Positions 33,167-41,552 of a DNA stretch of 64,000 nucleotides are shown piece after piece. Position 1 is the stretch's first letter. Every line of letters begins with the position of its first letter. The stretch comes from Symbiodinium natans. Its lineage: Eukaryota > Sar > Dinophyceae > Suessiales > Symbiodiniaceae. The notes under the pieces are model-generated. The model saw only the letters and a program-made list of their open reading frames with translations, had not been told where the DNA came from and did not search any database. The stretch is taken from NCBI GenBank assembly GCA_905221605.1, contig CAJNDS010002585.1, forward strand, positions 62,001-126,000, given 5' to 3'. A program made the position numbers and the translations under genes.

Positions 33167-33311
33167 TATTTACATTTTTTAACATTTTTAAGATAATATA
33201 AAAATGCCTTAAGAAATTCCAACAAACTGTGACAACACATTCTGTATCTTGGAGTTTTATTATTTCATCAAAATTCTCTATCTCATTTATTACTTCTATG
33301 TATTTATCCAT
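33167..33311 (-). pseudogene. small ORF with probable frameshift
   Basis: From the ATG at 33311 (preceded by 'aaaaatatat') one frame reads 'MDKYIEVINEIENFDEIIK'. That frame continues past a point near 33240-33260 into low-quality sequence overlapping the next gene. The +1-type alternative frame reads 'RMCCHSLLEFLKAFLYYLKN' and stops at about 33167, just before the next gene's promoter box. I infer a single short protein of about 50 residues broken by one indel. The uninterrupted frame (33063-33311) is the other possibility. Confidence 0.35.
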
Positions 33312-33346
33312 ATATATTTTTTTGATATAATTTCTCACTAGTATTA

Positions 33347-34108
33347 ATGTTAGAAGATATTCCTAAAGTAGAACCTATAGACATACCCAAATACAATTAT
33401 AAGAATAGTAAATACGGGATGATGCCAAGTCTACCTGCAAGAATGTTATGTGTTGCCTCTTCAACGGGTGGCAAGTCTGTTTTAATACAAAATCTAATTT
33501 TAAAGATATACCGTGGTTCATTTGAAAGGATATACATTTTTAGCCCTAGTGTGCATGTGGATGACACATGGAGAGCAGTCAAGAAATACATTACTGACGT
33601 AATGAAAGTGGATACCGAAAAGGAAAAAGTATATTATGAAGAATACGATCCAATTGCGTTAAAGCATATAATAGAAACGCAACACAAGGTAATAGACTTC
33701 CAGAAGAAGAATAAACAAAAGGAATTATTCAGTATTTTAATAGTGGTGGACGACTTTGCCGATGATCCTAAATTTGTAAGATACTCAAATATCTTGCATG
33801 GATTGTTCACACGTGGAAGACATAATGCCATCTCATGTATTTTATCAACACAAAAATATAATGTCCTTGCCCCTATAATAAGACTTAATGCCTCGGCACT
33901 TTTCATATTCAGACTGAAGAACATGAACGAGGTAAATAGTTTCCTAGAAGAGAATAGTGCCCTTGTAGACAAGCGAACACTTTATGACATGTATCAACAA
34001 GCGGTGAACTTTGCGCCTTACTCGTTCTTTTATATAAACACAAATGCTAAAGATGTGAATAACATGTTTTATATTAATTTTGAACAACGCTTTGAAATAG
34101 GTGATTAA
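33347..34108 (+). CDS. A32/FtsK-HerA-type genome-packaging ATPase
   Basis: 253 residues. Walker A is 'ASSTGGKS' (37-44). Walker B is a hydrophobic strand ending D-D (about 129-136, 'ILIVVDDF'). A later 'RGRHNAISCILSTQ' matches the sensor region of packaging ATPases of polintons, PLVs and NCLDV. In the family it powers DNA translocation into preformed capsids. Length and motif spacing are normal for PLV. It ends in a hairpin shared with the convergent fibre gene. Confidence 0.85.
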   Translation: MLEDIPKVEPIDIPKYNYKNSKYGMMPSLPARMLCVASSTGGKSVLIQNLILKIYRGSFERIYIFSPSVHVDDTWRAVKKYITDVMKVDTEKEKVYYEEYDPIALKHIIETQHKVIDFQKKNKQKELFSILIVVDDFADDPKFVRYSNILHGLFTRGRHNAISCILSTQKYNVLAPIIRLNASALFIFRLKNMNEVNSFLEENSALVDKRTLYDMYQQAVNFAPYSFFYINTNAKDVNNMFYINFEQRFEIGD

Positions 34109-34154
34109 TAATATTATTTCCTAAAATATTATTGACCAAAATACTATTAATCAC
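34101..34154. terminator. bidirectional hairpin at convergent gene ends
   Basis: Arms 34101-34115 and 34140-34154 (14 of 15 pairs) include the stop codons of the ATPase gene (+) and the S74 frame (-). Probable 3'-end signal for both transcripts. Confidence 0.65.
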
Positions 34155-36458
34155 TATCACTCTTATTTTTCTTTAACTTATTTACTTCCTTTTTCAGTTT
34201 ATCTACTTCATTTATTGTTGTCTGTAAAGCACTCCATAAAATTGGCACACACGTTGTATAATCAAACTTTAAATATCCATCTTTTCCTTCTTTAACTACA
34301 TTCTGCCATTCATCCGGCATCTTCTTTGTTTCCATAAAATCATTAGCGATAAATCCTACACACGATTTACCTTGTTGTCTGTCATCAATAAAATGATATG
34401 TTTTCGGTTTAATATATTTTATTAGGTCTACTGCTTTTTTGCTATCTACTTCTTTTATATCTTTCTTTAATCTTTTATCTGATGAAGGAATTAATGACCC
34501 TGTATATGAAAGGTCACCATAAACATCCACACCTGTTGTTGTTGCGTCTAATGTTGATAAGTTGTTATTACTTAATCTTATCCATCCGTTGTCGTCTGGA
34601 TTATTTATTAATACTCGTTGCTGTCCTGTTATATCATCGTGTGTTATTTCTAAATTTCCCAATAAATTCACTTTCCCTTCTGTTAATTGAATTTCCGGTG
34701 TGCTACTTTCCAATCCTATTGTCAAATTCATTTCTCCCGCAGTGTCTCCATTTCTGATATATAACTTATACTGAGTGTCTAAAACTTCTTTTAATTCACT
34801 GCTGTTCTGAAACATAAACCTACCCCAACTAATAACATCGCTTTCACCTACAATATTACCAATACTATTAAAAGTAAGATTATTTACGACTGCTCTGTTT
34901 AATGTAATTCCGTTAGTGTCGTTTAGTTGTAGTGCTATTGTTCCTGTTGTAGGATCAATTGTTCTTGGTTGTAATGAAAAATTAATTTCTTCTGTTGATA
35001 TTATATTTAATGAATTATTAGCGTCTGCTCTTTGAAATATCCTGCCTGAACTATTGACATAAATATCACCATTAAATGTTGATGTGTTTTGAAATGATGA
35101 GGTGCCACCAAAATTAGCATTCCCACCACTTACATTTAGTTTATTTGCGCCTTGAATTGCTCCGATGCCTAAACTTAAACAATAGACACCATTACCATTT
35201 GCAGTATTTAATAAAAGTAATGAAGAACTGTCATTGCTTGTATTATAAGCATTAATATTAAATGAGTTAAATTTTAAATACCCTTGTGCGTTTTTTACAG
35301 TTAAAACATTACTAGCGTCTGTTGTATTTTTATAAATGTTAATCCATTGGCATTATTAATATTCGCGTTTTCTCCATCAAAATTGAAATCAGTTGTTAAA
35401 TCAATATCACCATCTACCTTTAAGTTCTGTCTAATAATAGCACTATCAACAACATCTAATGTATAACCTCCTGTTAATGTTTCTATTCCTGTATCAATTA
35501 ATAAAGAATGAGATTTAACATACTGATTAGCATTATTATTTAGTTGTAGCATCCTACCTGTATCACCAACTGAATTATAACAATCAATATTATCATTATT
35601 ACAAGTAATATAATTACCAGTATTTCTAACTGTAAATGATAGATTAGCATCTGCTGTGTTTTCTACTACTAACCCACCGCTTGGCACTGCTATTTTACCA
35701 CTCATTTTATAACCTGCATTCTTATTTGATAAATCTAATTGTTTAATAGCGTCATCTGATGTATTATTACAAAATATTTTATCTCCTTGTAAAGTTATAT
35801 AACTCGTAGCGTTCTTAAATTCTGCTAAAACTTTATCACCTCCCCCTGTCTGATTGCTAAATGATAATCCTGCTACTGGCGATATATTAATAGTTGAGTT
35901 GTTTAATGTTAAACCGCTATGAATAACAGTAGGGGCACTACAGTCAATAATAGGATTGGCACTAAATCTATTTGTAAAATCTGATTTGGGAACTCTTACG
36001 TCTAGTAGATTATCAACCTCAGTAGTTGTGTATCCCGATCCAGCCCCTGCTATTAATGTATCTACCTCGCCCTTATCATAATAATTGGTTGCCAGTTGCG
36101 TGTTGGTTTGGAAGTTAGTAGATAAATTTGTGTCAATCTGTGTTGATGTATAATAATTAGAAAATGTAGTATCTATTTCTACTTTACTGTAGTAACTACT
36201 GGATATTTGCAAATTAGTTTGATATGTAGTCGCCAAAATATGAGAGATAGAACTGATGTCATGAAAGTTTTGTAGTTGCTTTGTATTCAAGACTGAAATA
36301 GCGTCAGCGTTGGCTGTTATATTTGAAGAGTTTGCAGTGTTGATGTCTCCTAATTCGGTTTTTGTAGCATATGTATCTGATATTTCACTTACACCCGTTG
36401 AAGATGACAAATAAAATCTATCTGCATAAACTGCCGTTAAATTATTTAGTGAAGCCAT
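34147..36458 (-). pseudogene. fibre/spike-like gene with C-terminal S74 chaperone, frameshifted
   Basis: Two frames make one gene. The N-terminal part (36458 to 35301, 385 codons) is Ser/Thr/Asn-rich and repetitive, with 'YATKTELG' and 'YYSKVEID' type repeats typical of trimeric beta-structured fibres. The C-terminal part (open from about 35352 to 34147) contains more of the same repeat style and ends in a peptidase S74 / intramolecular chaperone domain ('SDKRLKKDIKEVDSKKAVDL'). The frames overlap around 35301-35352 and differ by a one-base-type shift near an A5 run. Only the last 222 codons have their own ATG (34815). Role in the family: host attachment. Confidence 0.75.
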
Positions 36459-36496
36459 TATAAATATTAATATGTGAGAAATTAATATTTATAATG
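36456..36496. terminator. perfect 16-bp hairpin after the GIY-YIG gene
   Basis: CATTATAAATATTAAT (36456-36471) and its exact reverse complement (36481-36496), with a 9-nt loop. It lies between the stop of the upstream gene and the ATG of the fibre gene, so it may end one transcript and overlap the next start region. Confidence 0.6.
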
Positions 36497-36498
36497 AA

Positions 36499-37341
36499 TT
36501 AATTCATTTGTTGTTCTTTTGCTTGTTGACGCTTTTCTCTTCGCTTTCTGTTGATTTCTTCCTTATGATCTTGGTAGAATTCACGTCGTTTTTGGTTTTG
36601 CTCTTCTTTATGTTGTTTGTGATATTCTTTGTGTTTCTGTAGTACGGTATCTCTGTTCTTTTCATGATAATCTTTTTTGTATCGAGCTATTCTTTCTTTA
36701 TTATCTTGCCTATATTGCTTGTCGTATTCTACTCTTTCTTCTTTGTGTTGATCTCTGTATTCCTTATTCTTTGCTCTTCTATCTTCAATATTATCATAAT
36801 AGTTCTTGTTGCTCTTTGCTTTTATGTATTCTTTATTCCTTTCATAATAATCTTTCTTGTATTCCTGTATTTGCTCCTTGTGTTCTTCTCTGTATTCTTT
36901 ACAATCTTGTAGTATCTTTTCCTTTTTGTTTTCATAGTAATCCTTCTTCTTCTGTAAATAATGCTCTTTCTTGTTTTCATAGCATTGTTTCTTTAATTCT
37001 ACTGCTTCTTCAGTTGTTATAAACGGTCTGGTAATATTTAATGTTGCTCCTAGTTGTTCTATGTATTCTCTTTCTCTTTTTCTTGCTTCTAGTGAGTTTC
37101 CGCATTTCTCAGTATTTATTAATACCATATCAAAGTTATCCCACCCTCCGTTATCTCGTATAAACTGATATAATGGTATATTATAATTACGATGGTTAGT
37201 GTTAATACAATGGTCTTTGTGTTTGTATTTTCTCTTTATGAAGTTAGTAGTGTGTCCCACATAAGTATCTAAAATGGTTGTGTCTTTGCTTATGATTTTA
37301 TAAAAGTGTGTTTGATCATAATTAACTGGATTTTTAGGCAT
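36499..37341 (-). CDS. GIY-YIG nuclease with long charged tail
   Basis: 280 residues. The N-terminal 95 residues carry the GIY-YIG layout: 'FYKI' (13-16), 'YVGHTTN' (27-33), basic 'KRKYKHK', then 'NNGGWDNF'-like and a conserved Glu region ('EARKREREYIEQLGA'). The remaining two thirds is a Lys/Glu-rich helical tail with repeated 'YYE(N/R)KKE' and 'EYR(E/D)(E/Q)HKE' blocks. In large DNA viruses this family occurs as stand-alone or homing endonucleases. Its role here is unknown; repair, recombination or mobility are options. Confidence 0.75.
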   Translation of the reverse strand: MPKNPVNYDQTHFYKIISKDTTILDTYVGHTTNFIKRKYKHKDHCINTNHRNYNIPLYQFIRDNGGWDNFDMVLINTEKCGNSLEARKREREYIEQLGATLNITRPFITTEEAVELKKQCYENKKEHYLQKKKDYYENKKEKILQDCKEYREEHKEQIQEYKKDYYERNKEYIKAKSNKNYYDNIEDRRAKNKEYRDQHKEERVEYDKQYRQDNKERIARYKKDYHEKNRDTVLQKHKEYHKQHKEEQNQKRREFYQDHKEEINRKRREKRQQAKEQQMN

Positions 37342-37414
37342 AATCTTATAATATCTTATAAAGTATTATTTCTTTATAACATTTTACATAATAGAATTAA
37401 ATTTGGTAGACAAT

Positions 37415-38881
37415 TTAGTCTAATACCGTGCTTGCTGACTCACTTAACTCGAATATCTGTTCACTAACAGCAGTCACAAAAACTCTCTCAATTCCTAGTG
37501 CGAAATTTGCGTTGGCTCCTTTGATTTTAAAAGTGATTAAGGAGCCCATTTTCGTGTTGGAACCTGTGAAATTCATATCGGGTTGCTTATCGAAATTTAT
37601 TCCTCCAATAAACTTATCGTTAGCGTATCTATAAATATCAATTGAAAAGCCGTCGTAATAAGGCGACATAACGTTAACAGCCCTACGAAGGAAATACATA
37701 AACTCGCTAATGCTTGATATTTCCTGTTCTGGGAATTTCTTATTAGCTATTTGTATCTGTGCTGAAATTTGTTTATCGCTGTCGATCACACCTTCAAGGT
37801 TATCAATGGTTACCGCCATAGGGTGGAAAAAGTAGTTCCATCTCTTTCTGTCATAATTACCTGCTGTGTTGTCATTATTGATATTGCTGTTGCTAAAGGT
37901 GAAGAACATCTGAGATAAACGAGTTGAAGATTTAACGATGTTCATGTTGATCTCTGTGTTTCCTGCCGTGAAGGTTTGTGAAAATGAATAATAAGCAGGA
38001 TAAACCATTCTAAGCCTACCCCCTTTCAATAAATGTGAAACTATATTATTGTTGACGGTGTTGTCCACCTGTATCAATTCACATCGTAAAATGGCATTCT
38101 GAATAGCCCAAGATGTGGTAGTATTGCGTGTTGTAAAATATAAGCCGTTTTCATCGTCTTCTGCTTGTGTTCCCGCTACTGGTGTTGCTGGTCTGATAAC
38201 TGGTTCACCAGCGTCTGAAACTATCTCAAAAATAAACTCTAAAGGACAATACCGAATTGGAGGATAATATCCAGATTGAACAAATCCACAAACGGGCTTG
38301 TGTCCCATTCTTACGAACTTACCCTGTTCAATTCCTGTAGTATTAAGTCGTGTTAGTTTCGGTAGAACAGCGCCTCTTTGGTTTGATCCTGCTGTTGCTG
38401 TTGCATCGTGACTTTCTATAGTATAAGCGAACAGCCGGTTAATTCTACTGTCGTATCGTGTTAAGCAACCTTCTTGAATGTCATCTAAATTTCTAACCTC
38501 TTCGCTTTTGAATGATTTCATTTCTTCGCAGACTTGGTTGTAATTATCAATGTCGCTTAGTTGTTGTCCTGATCCATTGCATCTGTATCTGGTAAAGAAG
38601 GCATGGCTCTCACCTAAAGGGCGCAAATACTGACCTGCAGTAGTGGATGTATTGACAACATCAAAGAACAAACAAACACTGGACAAATCAATATAATTAT
38701 TATCTTCACCTGTGATGACAAACTTTAAATATTTGTTTCCGTTAGACGAACTAAAGATGTTTCCAGAGACACTAGGAAAGTGAACTTGCTTCCTGTCAGT
38801 TACATATGCCGCGCTCTCTGGGAGACCAAATTGAAGGGAGTTAATCATATTGTCATTGCTTTCAGCTAAAACTAGATCCAT
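37415..38881 (-). CDS. major capsid protein, double jelly-roll type
   Basis: 488 residues, the usual size for polinton/PLV major capsid proteins. Beta-rich with few charged runs. Early segments 'YIDLSSVCLFFDVVNT' and 'FFTRYRCNGSGQQLSDIDNY' resemble the first strands and the 'G-x-x-I-x-D-I-x-x-Y' region of this family. Position next to the lipase/penton block and the ATPase also fits. Identification rests on pattern and context, not on a profile search. Confidence 0.75.
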   Translation of the reverse strand: MDLVLAESNDNMINSLQFGLPESAAYVTDRKQVHFPSVSGNIFSSSNGNKYLKFVITGEDNNYIDLSSVCLFFDVVNTSTTAGQYLRPLGESHAFFTRYRCNGSGQQLSDIDNYNQVCEEMKSFKSEEVRNLDDIQEGCLTRYDSRINRLFAYTIESHDATATAGSNQRGAVLPKLTRLNTTGIEQGKFVRMGHKPVCGFVQSGYYPPIRYCPLEFIFEIVSDAGEPVIRPATPVAGTQAEDDENGLYFTTRNTTTSWAIQNAILRCELIQVDNTVNNNIVSHLLKGGRLRMVYPAYYSFSQTFTAGNTEINMNIVKSSTRLSQMFFTFSNSNINNDNTAGNYDRKRWNYFFHPMAVTIDNLEGVIDSDKQISAQIQIANKKFPEQEISSISEFMYFLRRAVNVMSPYYDGFSIDIYRYANDKFIGGINFDKQPDMNFTGSNTKMGSLITFKIKGANANFALGIERVFVTAVSEQIFELSESASTVLD

Positions 38882-38889
38882 TATATTAT

Positions 38890-39120
38890 TTATTTAGATT
38901 TTTTATTATTATATCTTTTATGGCTTTTAAAATGTTCATTATTCTGTTTCTCTAGTTGTGGTTGTGACACTACATTGTCCCCTTCTTCTATTATATGCCG
39001 GATACTCTCGTAAGCCGAATTGTTTAGTTTCTTGTTTAAATTGTTCTTAAACCGTAGGCTTTCTGATGGTTTACCGACCCTATTTGGTTCTTTTATATGT
39101 TTAGGTTTATTGAACATCAT
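38890..39120 (-). CDS. small basic protein
   Basis: 76 codons from the ATG at 39120, preferred because 'attataatATG' precedes it. An upstream ATG at 39171 would overlap the lipase gene. Lys/Asn-rich, no Cys, ends 'HKRYNNKKSK'. It could be a DNA-binding or capsid cement peptide; no family recognised. Confidence 0.5.
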   Translation of the reverse strand: MMFNKPKHIKEPNRVGKPSESLRFKNNLNKKLNNSAYESIRHIIEEGDNVVSQPQLEKQNNEHFKSHKRYNNKKSK

Positions 39121-39136
39121 ATTATAATAATAGAGA

Positions 39137-39688
39137 TTAAATCCAACCAATCTCAGGTATACTTTCATCAATATTCATTAAACCATCTACATCATGATTT
39201 CTTATCGGATTTAAACTATCTGTGTTATAGCTAATAGCCGCGTTGTCTAGTGAACTTACGAAATCTCCCGCTTTTCTAAATCTCTTGTGTTGTTCAGTGG
39301 GTCTGTCAAACCCAAAGATTGGACTGATTAATGAAACTACAGGAGCGTCGTAGGTGCGAGTTTTAAAACTCTTGTCTTTAAATTCATTATTTAGTTCTAA
39401 AACAACACTACCACCCATAGAGTGCCCTAGTAATGTATCCACCTGCGGGTTTTCTAACAATACCCTTCTTGCTTCCTTATACCGATCCATGTTTCTAATT
39501 TGCCCCGTTTTAAGCATTGTAAAATTTTGTTTCCAATCATTTGCAGAAACTGTGCCACCAACATACATTTTATTACCTCTCACATAAACCTTATTATCAC
39601 GATCGTATGCCATCTTAATACCTTGTGTATTGTATTTTTTCCCGTTGGACTTCAGCATGTTGTCTAATTGAGACTGAACTCTTGTCAT
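39137..39688 (-). CDS. class 3-like lipase (alpha/beta hydrolase)
   Basis: 183 residues. Nucleophile elbow 'LLGHSMGGSVVLEL' with Ser at 90. 'RKAGDFVSSLD' supplies a candidate Asp at 141, and 'IRNHDVDGLM' a candidate His at 164, the order and spacing of class 3 lipases. Short for the fold, suggesting only the core. Lipases of this kind are reported in PLVs and related viruses and are thought to help membrane penetration or egress. Divergent from the minor capsid gene, with a 40-bp AT-rich intergenic region. Confidence 0.8.
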   Translation of the reverse strand: MTRVQSQLDNMLKSNGKKYNTQGIKMAYDRDNKVYVRGNKMYVGGTVSANDWKQNFTMLKTGQIRNMDRYKEARRVLLENPQVDTLLGHSMGGSVVLELNNEFKDKSFKTRTYDAPVVSLISPIFGFDRPTEQHKRFRKAGDFVSSLDNAAISYNTDSLNPIRNHDVDGLMNIDESIPEIGWI

Positions 39689-39728
39689 TATATTAATAAA
39701 TCATATAAATATTTTATCTGTTATTAAT
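39689..39728. promoter_or_regulatory. divergent AT-rich promoter region
   Basis: A 40-bp spacer between divergent starts, nearly all A/T, with TATATTAATA and ATTAATAT close to each ATG. Confidence 0.45.
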
Positions 39729-40598
39729 ATGAGTTTCAGACCTTTAACATACAAAAAAGTTTATGTTAACTCACAATACAGAGTTTCTGACAGTAAATCA
39801 ACTTCTGATTTTAAAATAGAGTTGCAGGACACCTTTGAAATACCCGACAACACCATTATGCAAGTGCACGAGGTAGCTATTCCCAATGTATGGTATTCAA
39901 TCAACACAAATAATCAAAACCTATATTTTAGACATCAGATATTGCCACCTGCCACACCTCAAGGAATAACATATAGAAGAATTGAGATACCAATAGGAAA
40001 TTACACTGCTCCTGATCTAGCCTCAGCCATTGAAACACAATTAAACACCTTCTTTGATAGTGGCGGAAGGACTAACTCTTATTCTGCTATATATGATGCT
40101 TTAACGAATAAGATTACAATATCTTCTAACTACAGTGAGGTCGTGTTTATACCCTTGACTGATACAGATGTGCCAACTTTTGTTGGTTCATTCTCTAATT
40201 CCGTGGATCTTAATAACCTTAACTCTATTAATAATGTTTTGGGTTTTACAACACCAGTTGGTGACGCATTCACTTCATCCTCCCCTTGGACAACAGGGTT
40301 TATAAATCTGATAAACTATCCTGATGTTTATATTTCTTGTCCTGAATTGTCTAATAATAATTTTCACAGCCCTTCTGCTTTTTCAAATGCAATAATCAAA
40401 AAAGTCCCAGTTAATGCACCATTTGCAGGTATTATTAGCGACAGTTATGGAATAACAGATTATGATTATATAGATGTCTCTAAACGAAACATTAAAAGGT
40501 TAACGTTTAGAATAATGGATGGGGCGGGTAATGTTATAGATCTAAACGGCATAAATGTCACTTTTAGTCTCCTCTTTCATAGATATGACATGAAATGA
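39729..40598 (+). CDS. minor capsid (penton-type) protein
   Basis: 289 residues. The N-terminal 'VYVNSQYRVSDSKSTSDFKI' and 'EVAIPNVWYSINTNNQNLYF' match the opening of polinton/PLV penton proteins, which have a strong 'IPNxWYxI' signature before a single jelly-roll. The C-terminus ends in a beta strand ('VTFSLLFHRYDMK'). It would occupy the capsid vertices. First gene of a plus-strand run of four closely spaced genes. Confidence 0.8.
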   Translation: MSFRPLTYKKVYVNSQYRVSDSKSTSDFKIELQDTFEIPDNTIMQVHEVAIPNVWYSINTNNQNLYFRHQILPPATPQGITYRRIEIPIGNYTAPDLASAIETQLNTFFDSGGRTNSYSAIYDALTNKITISSNYSEVVFIPLTDTDVPTFVGSFSNSVDLNNLNSINNVLGFTTPVGDAFTSSSPWTTGFINLINYPDVYISCPELSNNNFHSPSAFSNAIIKKVPVNAPFAGIISDSYGITDYDYIDVSKRNIKRLTFRIMDGAGNVIDLNGINVTFSLLFHRYDMK

Positions 40599-40609
40599 AA
40601 TAGAAAATA

Positions 40610-40624
40610 TATAGAACATTATAT
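40610..40624 (+). promoter_or_regulatory. TATATA-type start box
   Basis: 'aacattatat' directly before the ATG of the 179-residue gene. The same AT-rich box recurs before 41178, 47041, 48376 and, on the minus strand, before 33156 and 38881. Confidence 0.4.
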
Positions 40625-41164
40625 ATGACTGAAGAAAACACTGAAATGGCAACCATTGATGAAACACCTAAACCAGAAGAACCTCCAGAAACCGTAGAAG
40701 AAATGAAACCTGAAACGACAGAGGATCACAAAAATGAAACTCCCAAACCTTCAAGAGTAAAAATCAGAGAGGTTGCAAAGCAAAAGACAGAGTGTCAGGA
40801 CTGCCACAAAACTATTACAATGAAGACGGCTAGGTATACCCATAAAGACAAATGTGAAGGTAAACCAAGTAATATAATTGAAAAGCCAGTGAGAAAAAAC
40901 AATGTGAAACCAAAGGTGCAAGTAAAACCAGTAAGTGTAGAGAGCCACGAAGAGCCTGTAATACACAAAGCCCCGCCTCCAGTTTCTAAAGCCATGCCCC
41001 CTCCGCCACCTCCAAACATGCAACCTTACGACAATTTGACACAGGCTCAACTATATCAGTTACATATGAGAACCATGAACCAAGAAATAATGAGAAGAAG
41101 ACAGGAGAAGGCAAATAGTATGTGTCAAGCAATGTTTAAATCCCGTCCTAAAAAATCTAGGTAA
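40625..41164 (+). CDS. Pro/Glu-rich protein with a possible zinc-binding motif
   Basis: 179 residues. An acidic, Pro/Thr-rich N-terminus (1-45) precedes 'CQDCHKTITMKTARYTHKDKC' (about 56-76), a C-x2-C-x12-H-x3-C pattern that could bind one Zn2+. Then a basic Pro-rich stretch with 'PPPPPP' and a helical Met/Arg-rich C-terminus. Likely a virion-associated or scaffold protein by position; no family recognised. Confidence 0.6.
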   Translation: MTEENTEMATIDETPKPEEPPETVEEMKPETTEDHKNETPKPSRVKIREVAKQKTECQDCHKTITMKTARYTHKDKCEGKPSNIIEKPVRKNNVKPKVQVKPVSVESHEEPVIHKAPPPVSKAMPPPPPPNMQPYDNLTQAQLYQLHMRTMNQEIMRRRQEKANSMCQAMFKSRPKKSR

Positions 41165-41177
41165 ATAATATATAGCA

Positions 41178-41519
41178 ATGGTTTTATATAACAAATACAA
41201 ATTTAGACAACTAAATAAACAAAAGAAGAGAAAATCATTAGACAACCCTGTGGTGAATGAAGCATCCGAATTAAACTTTCACAAGCCTAATATTGATTAC
41301 TTGTTGAATTTAAAAAAGGAAATGGATGCCAGAGAGGCGCGGGTAGCAAATCTAGCAATGAAAAGAAGACTATTAGAGGGACAAATGAAAGACAATTACA
41401 CAATGGAGATTGACAGATTAAAATCAGAGATGCATAACCCTAGGATACCAGAGACATCTATAGAGCATTTAAGAAACAGAATACAAACCTTAGAAACATT
41501 AAGTGAAAGAATTTTCTAA
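41178..41519 (+). CDS. small coiled-coil protein
   Basis: 113 residues: a basic N-terminus ('NKQKKRK') and a long heptad-like region ('KKEMDAREARVANLAMKRRL' to 'LRNRIQTLETLSERIF'). Starts 14 bp after the previous stop, with 'aatatatagca' before the ATG. Sits within the virion gene block. Function unknown. Confidence 0.6.
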   Translation: MVLYNKYKFRQLNKQKKRKSLDNPVVNEASELNFHKPNIDYLLNLKKEMDAREARVANLAMKRRLLEGQMKDNYTMEIDRLKSEMHNPRIPETSIEHLRNRIQTLETLSERIF

Positions 41520-41552
41520 ATCGTAAATTTCTATATAAGAATATAAAATAGA

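Noticed and set aside
33063-33338. 91-residue minus-strand ORF taken at face value
   Set aside because: The second ATG (33311) has the promoter box. The C-terminal third is the out-of-frame shadow of the next gene; treated as a probable frameshifted small gene.
34147-34815. S74-domain ORF as an independent gene
   Set aside because: The frame is open and fibre-like for a further 530 bases upstream of its first ATG and overlaps the end of the N-terminal fibre frame, so it is the C-terminal part of a broken gene.
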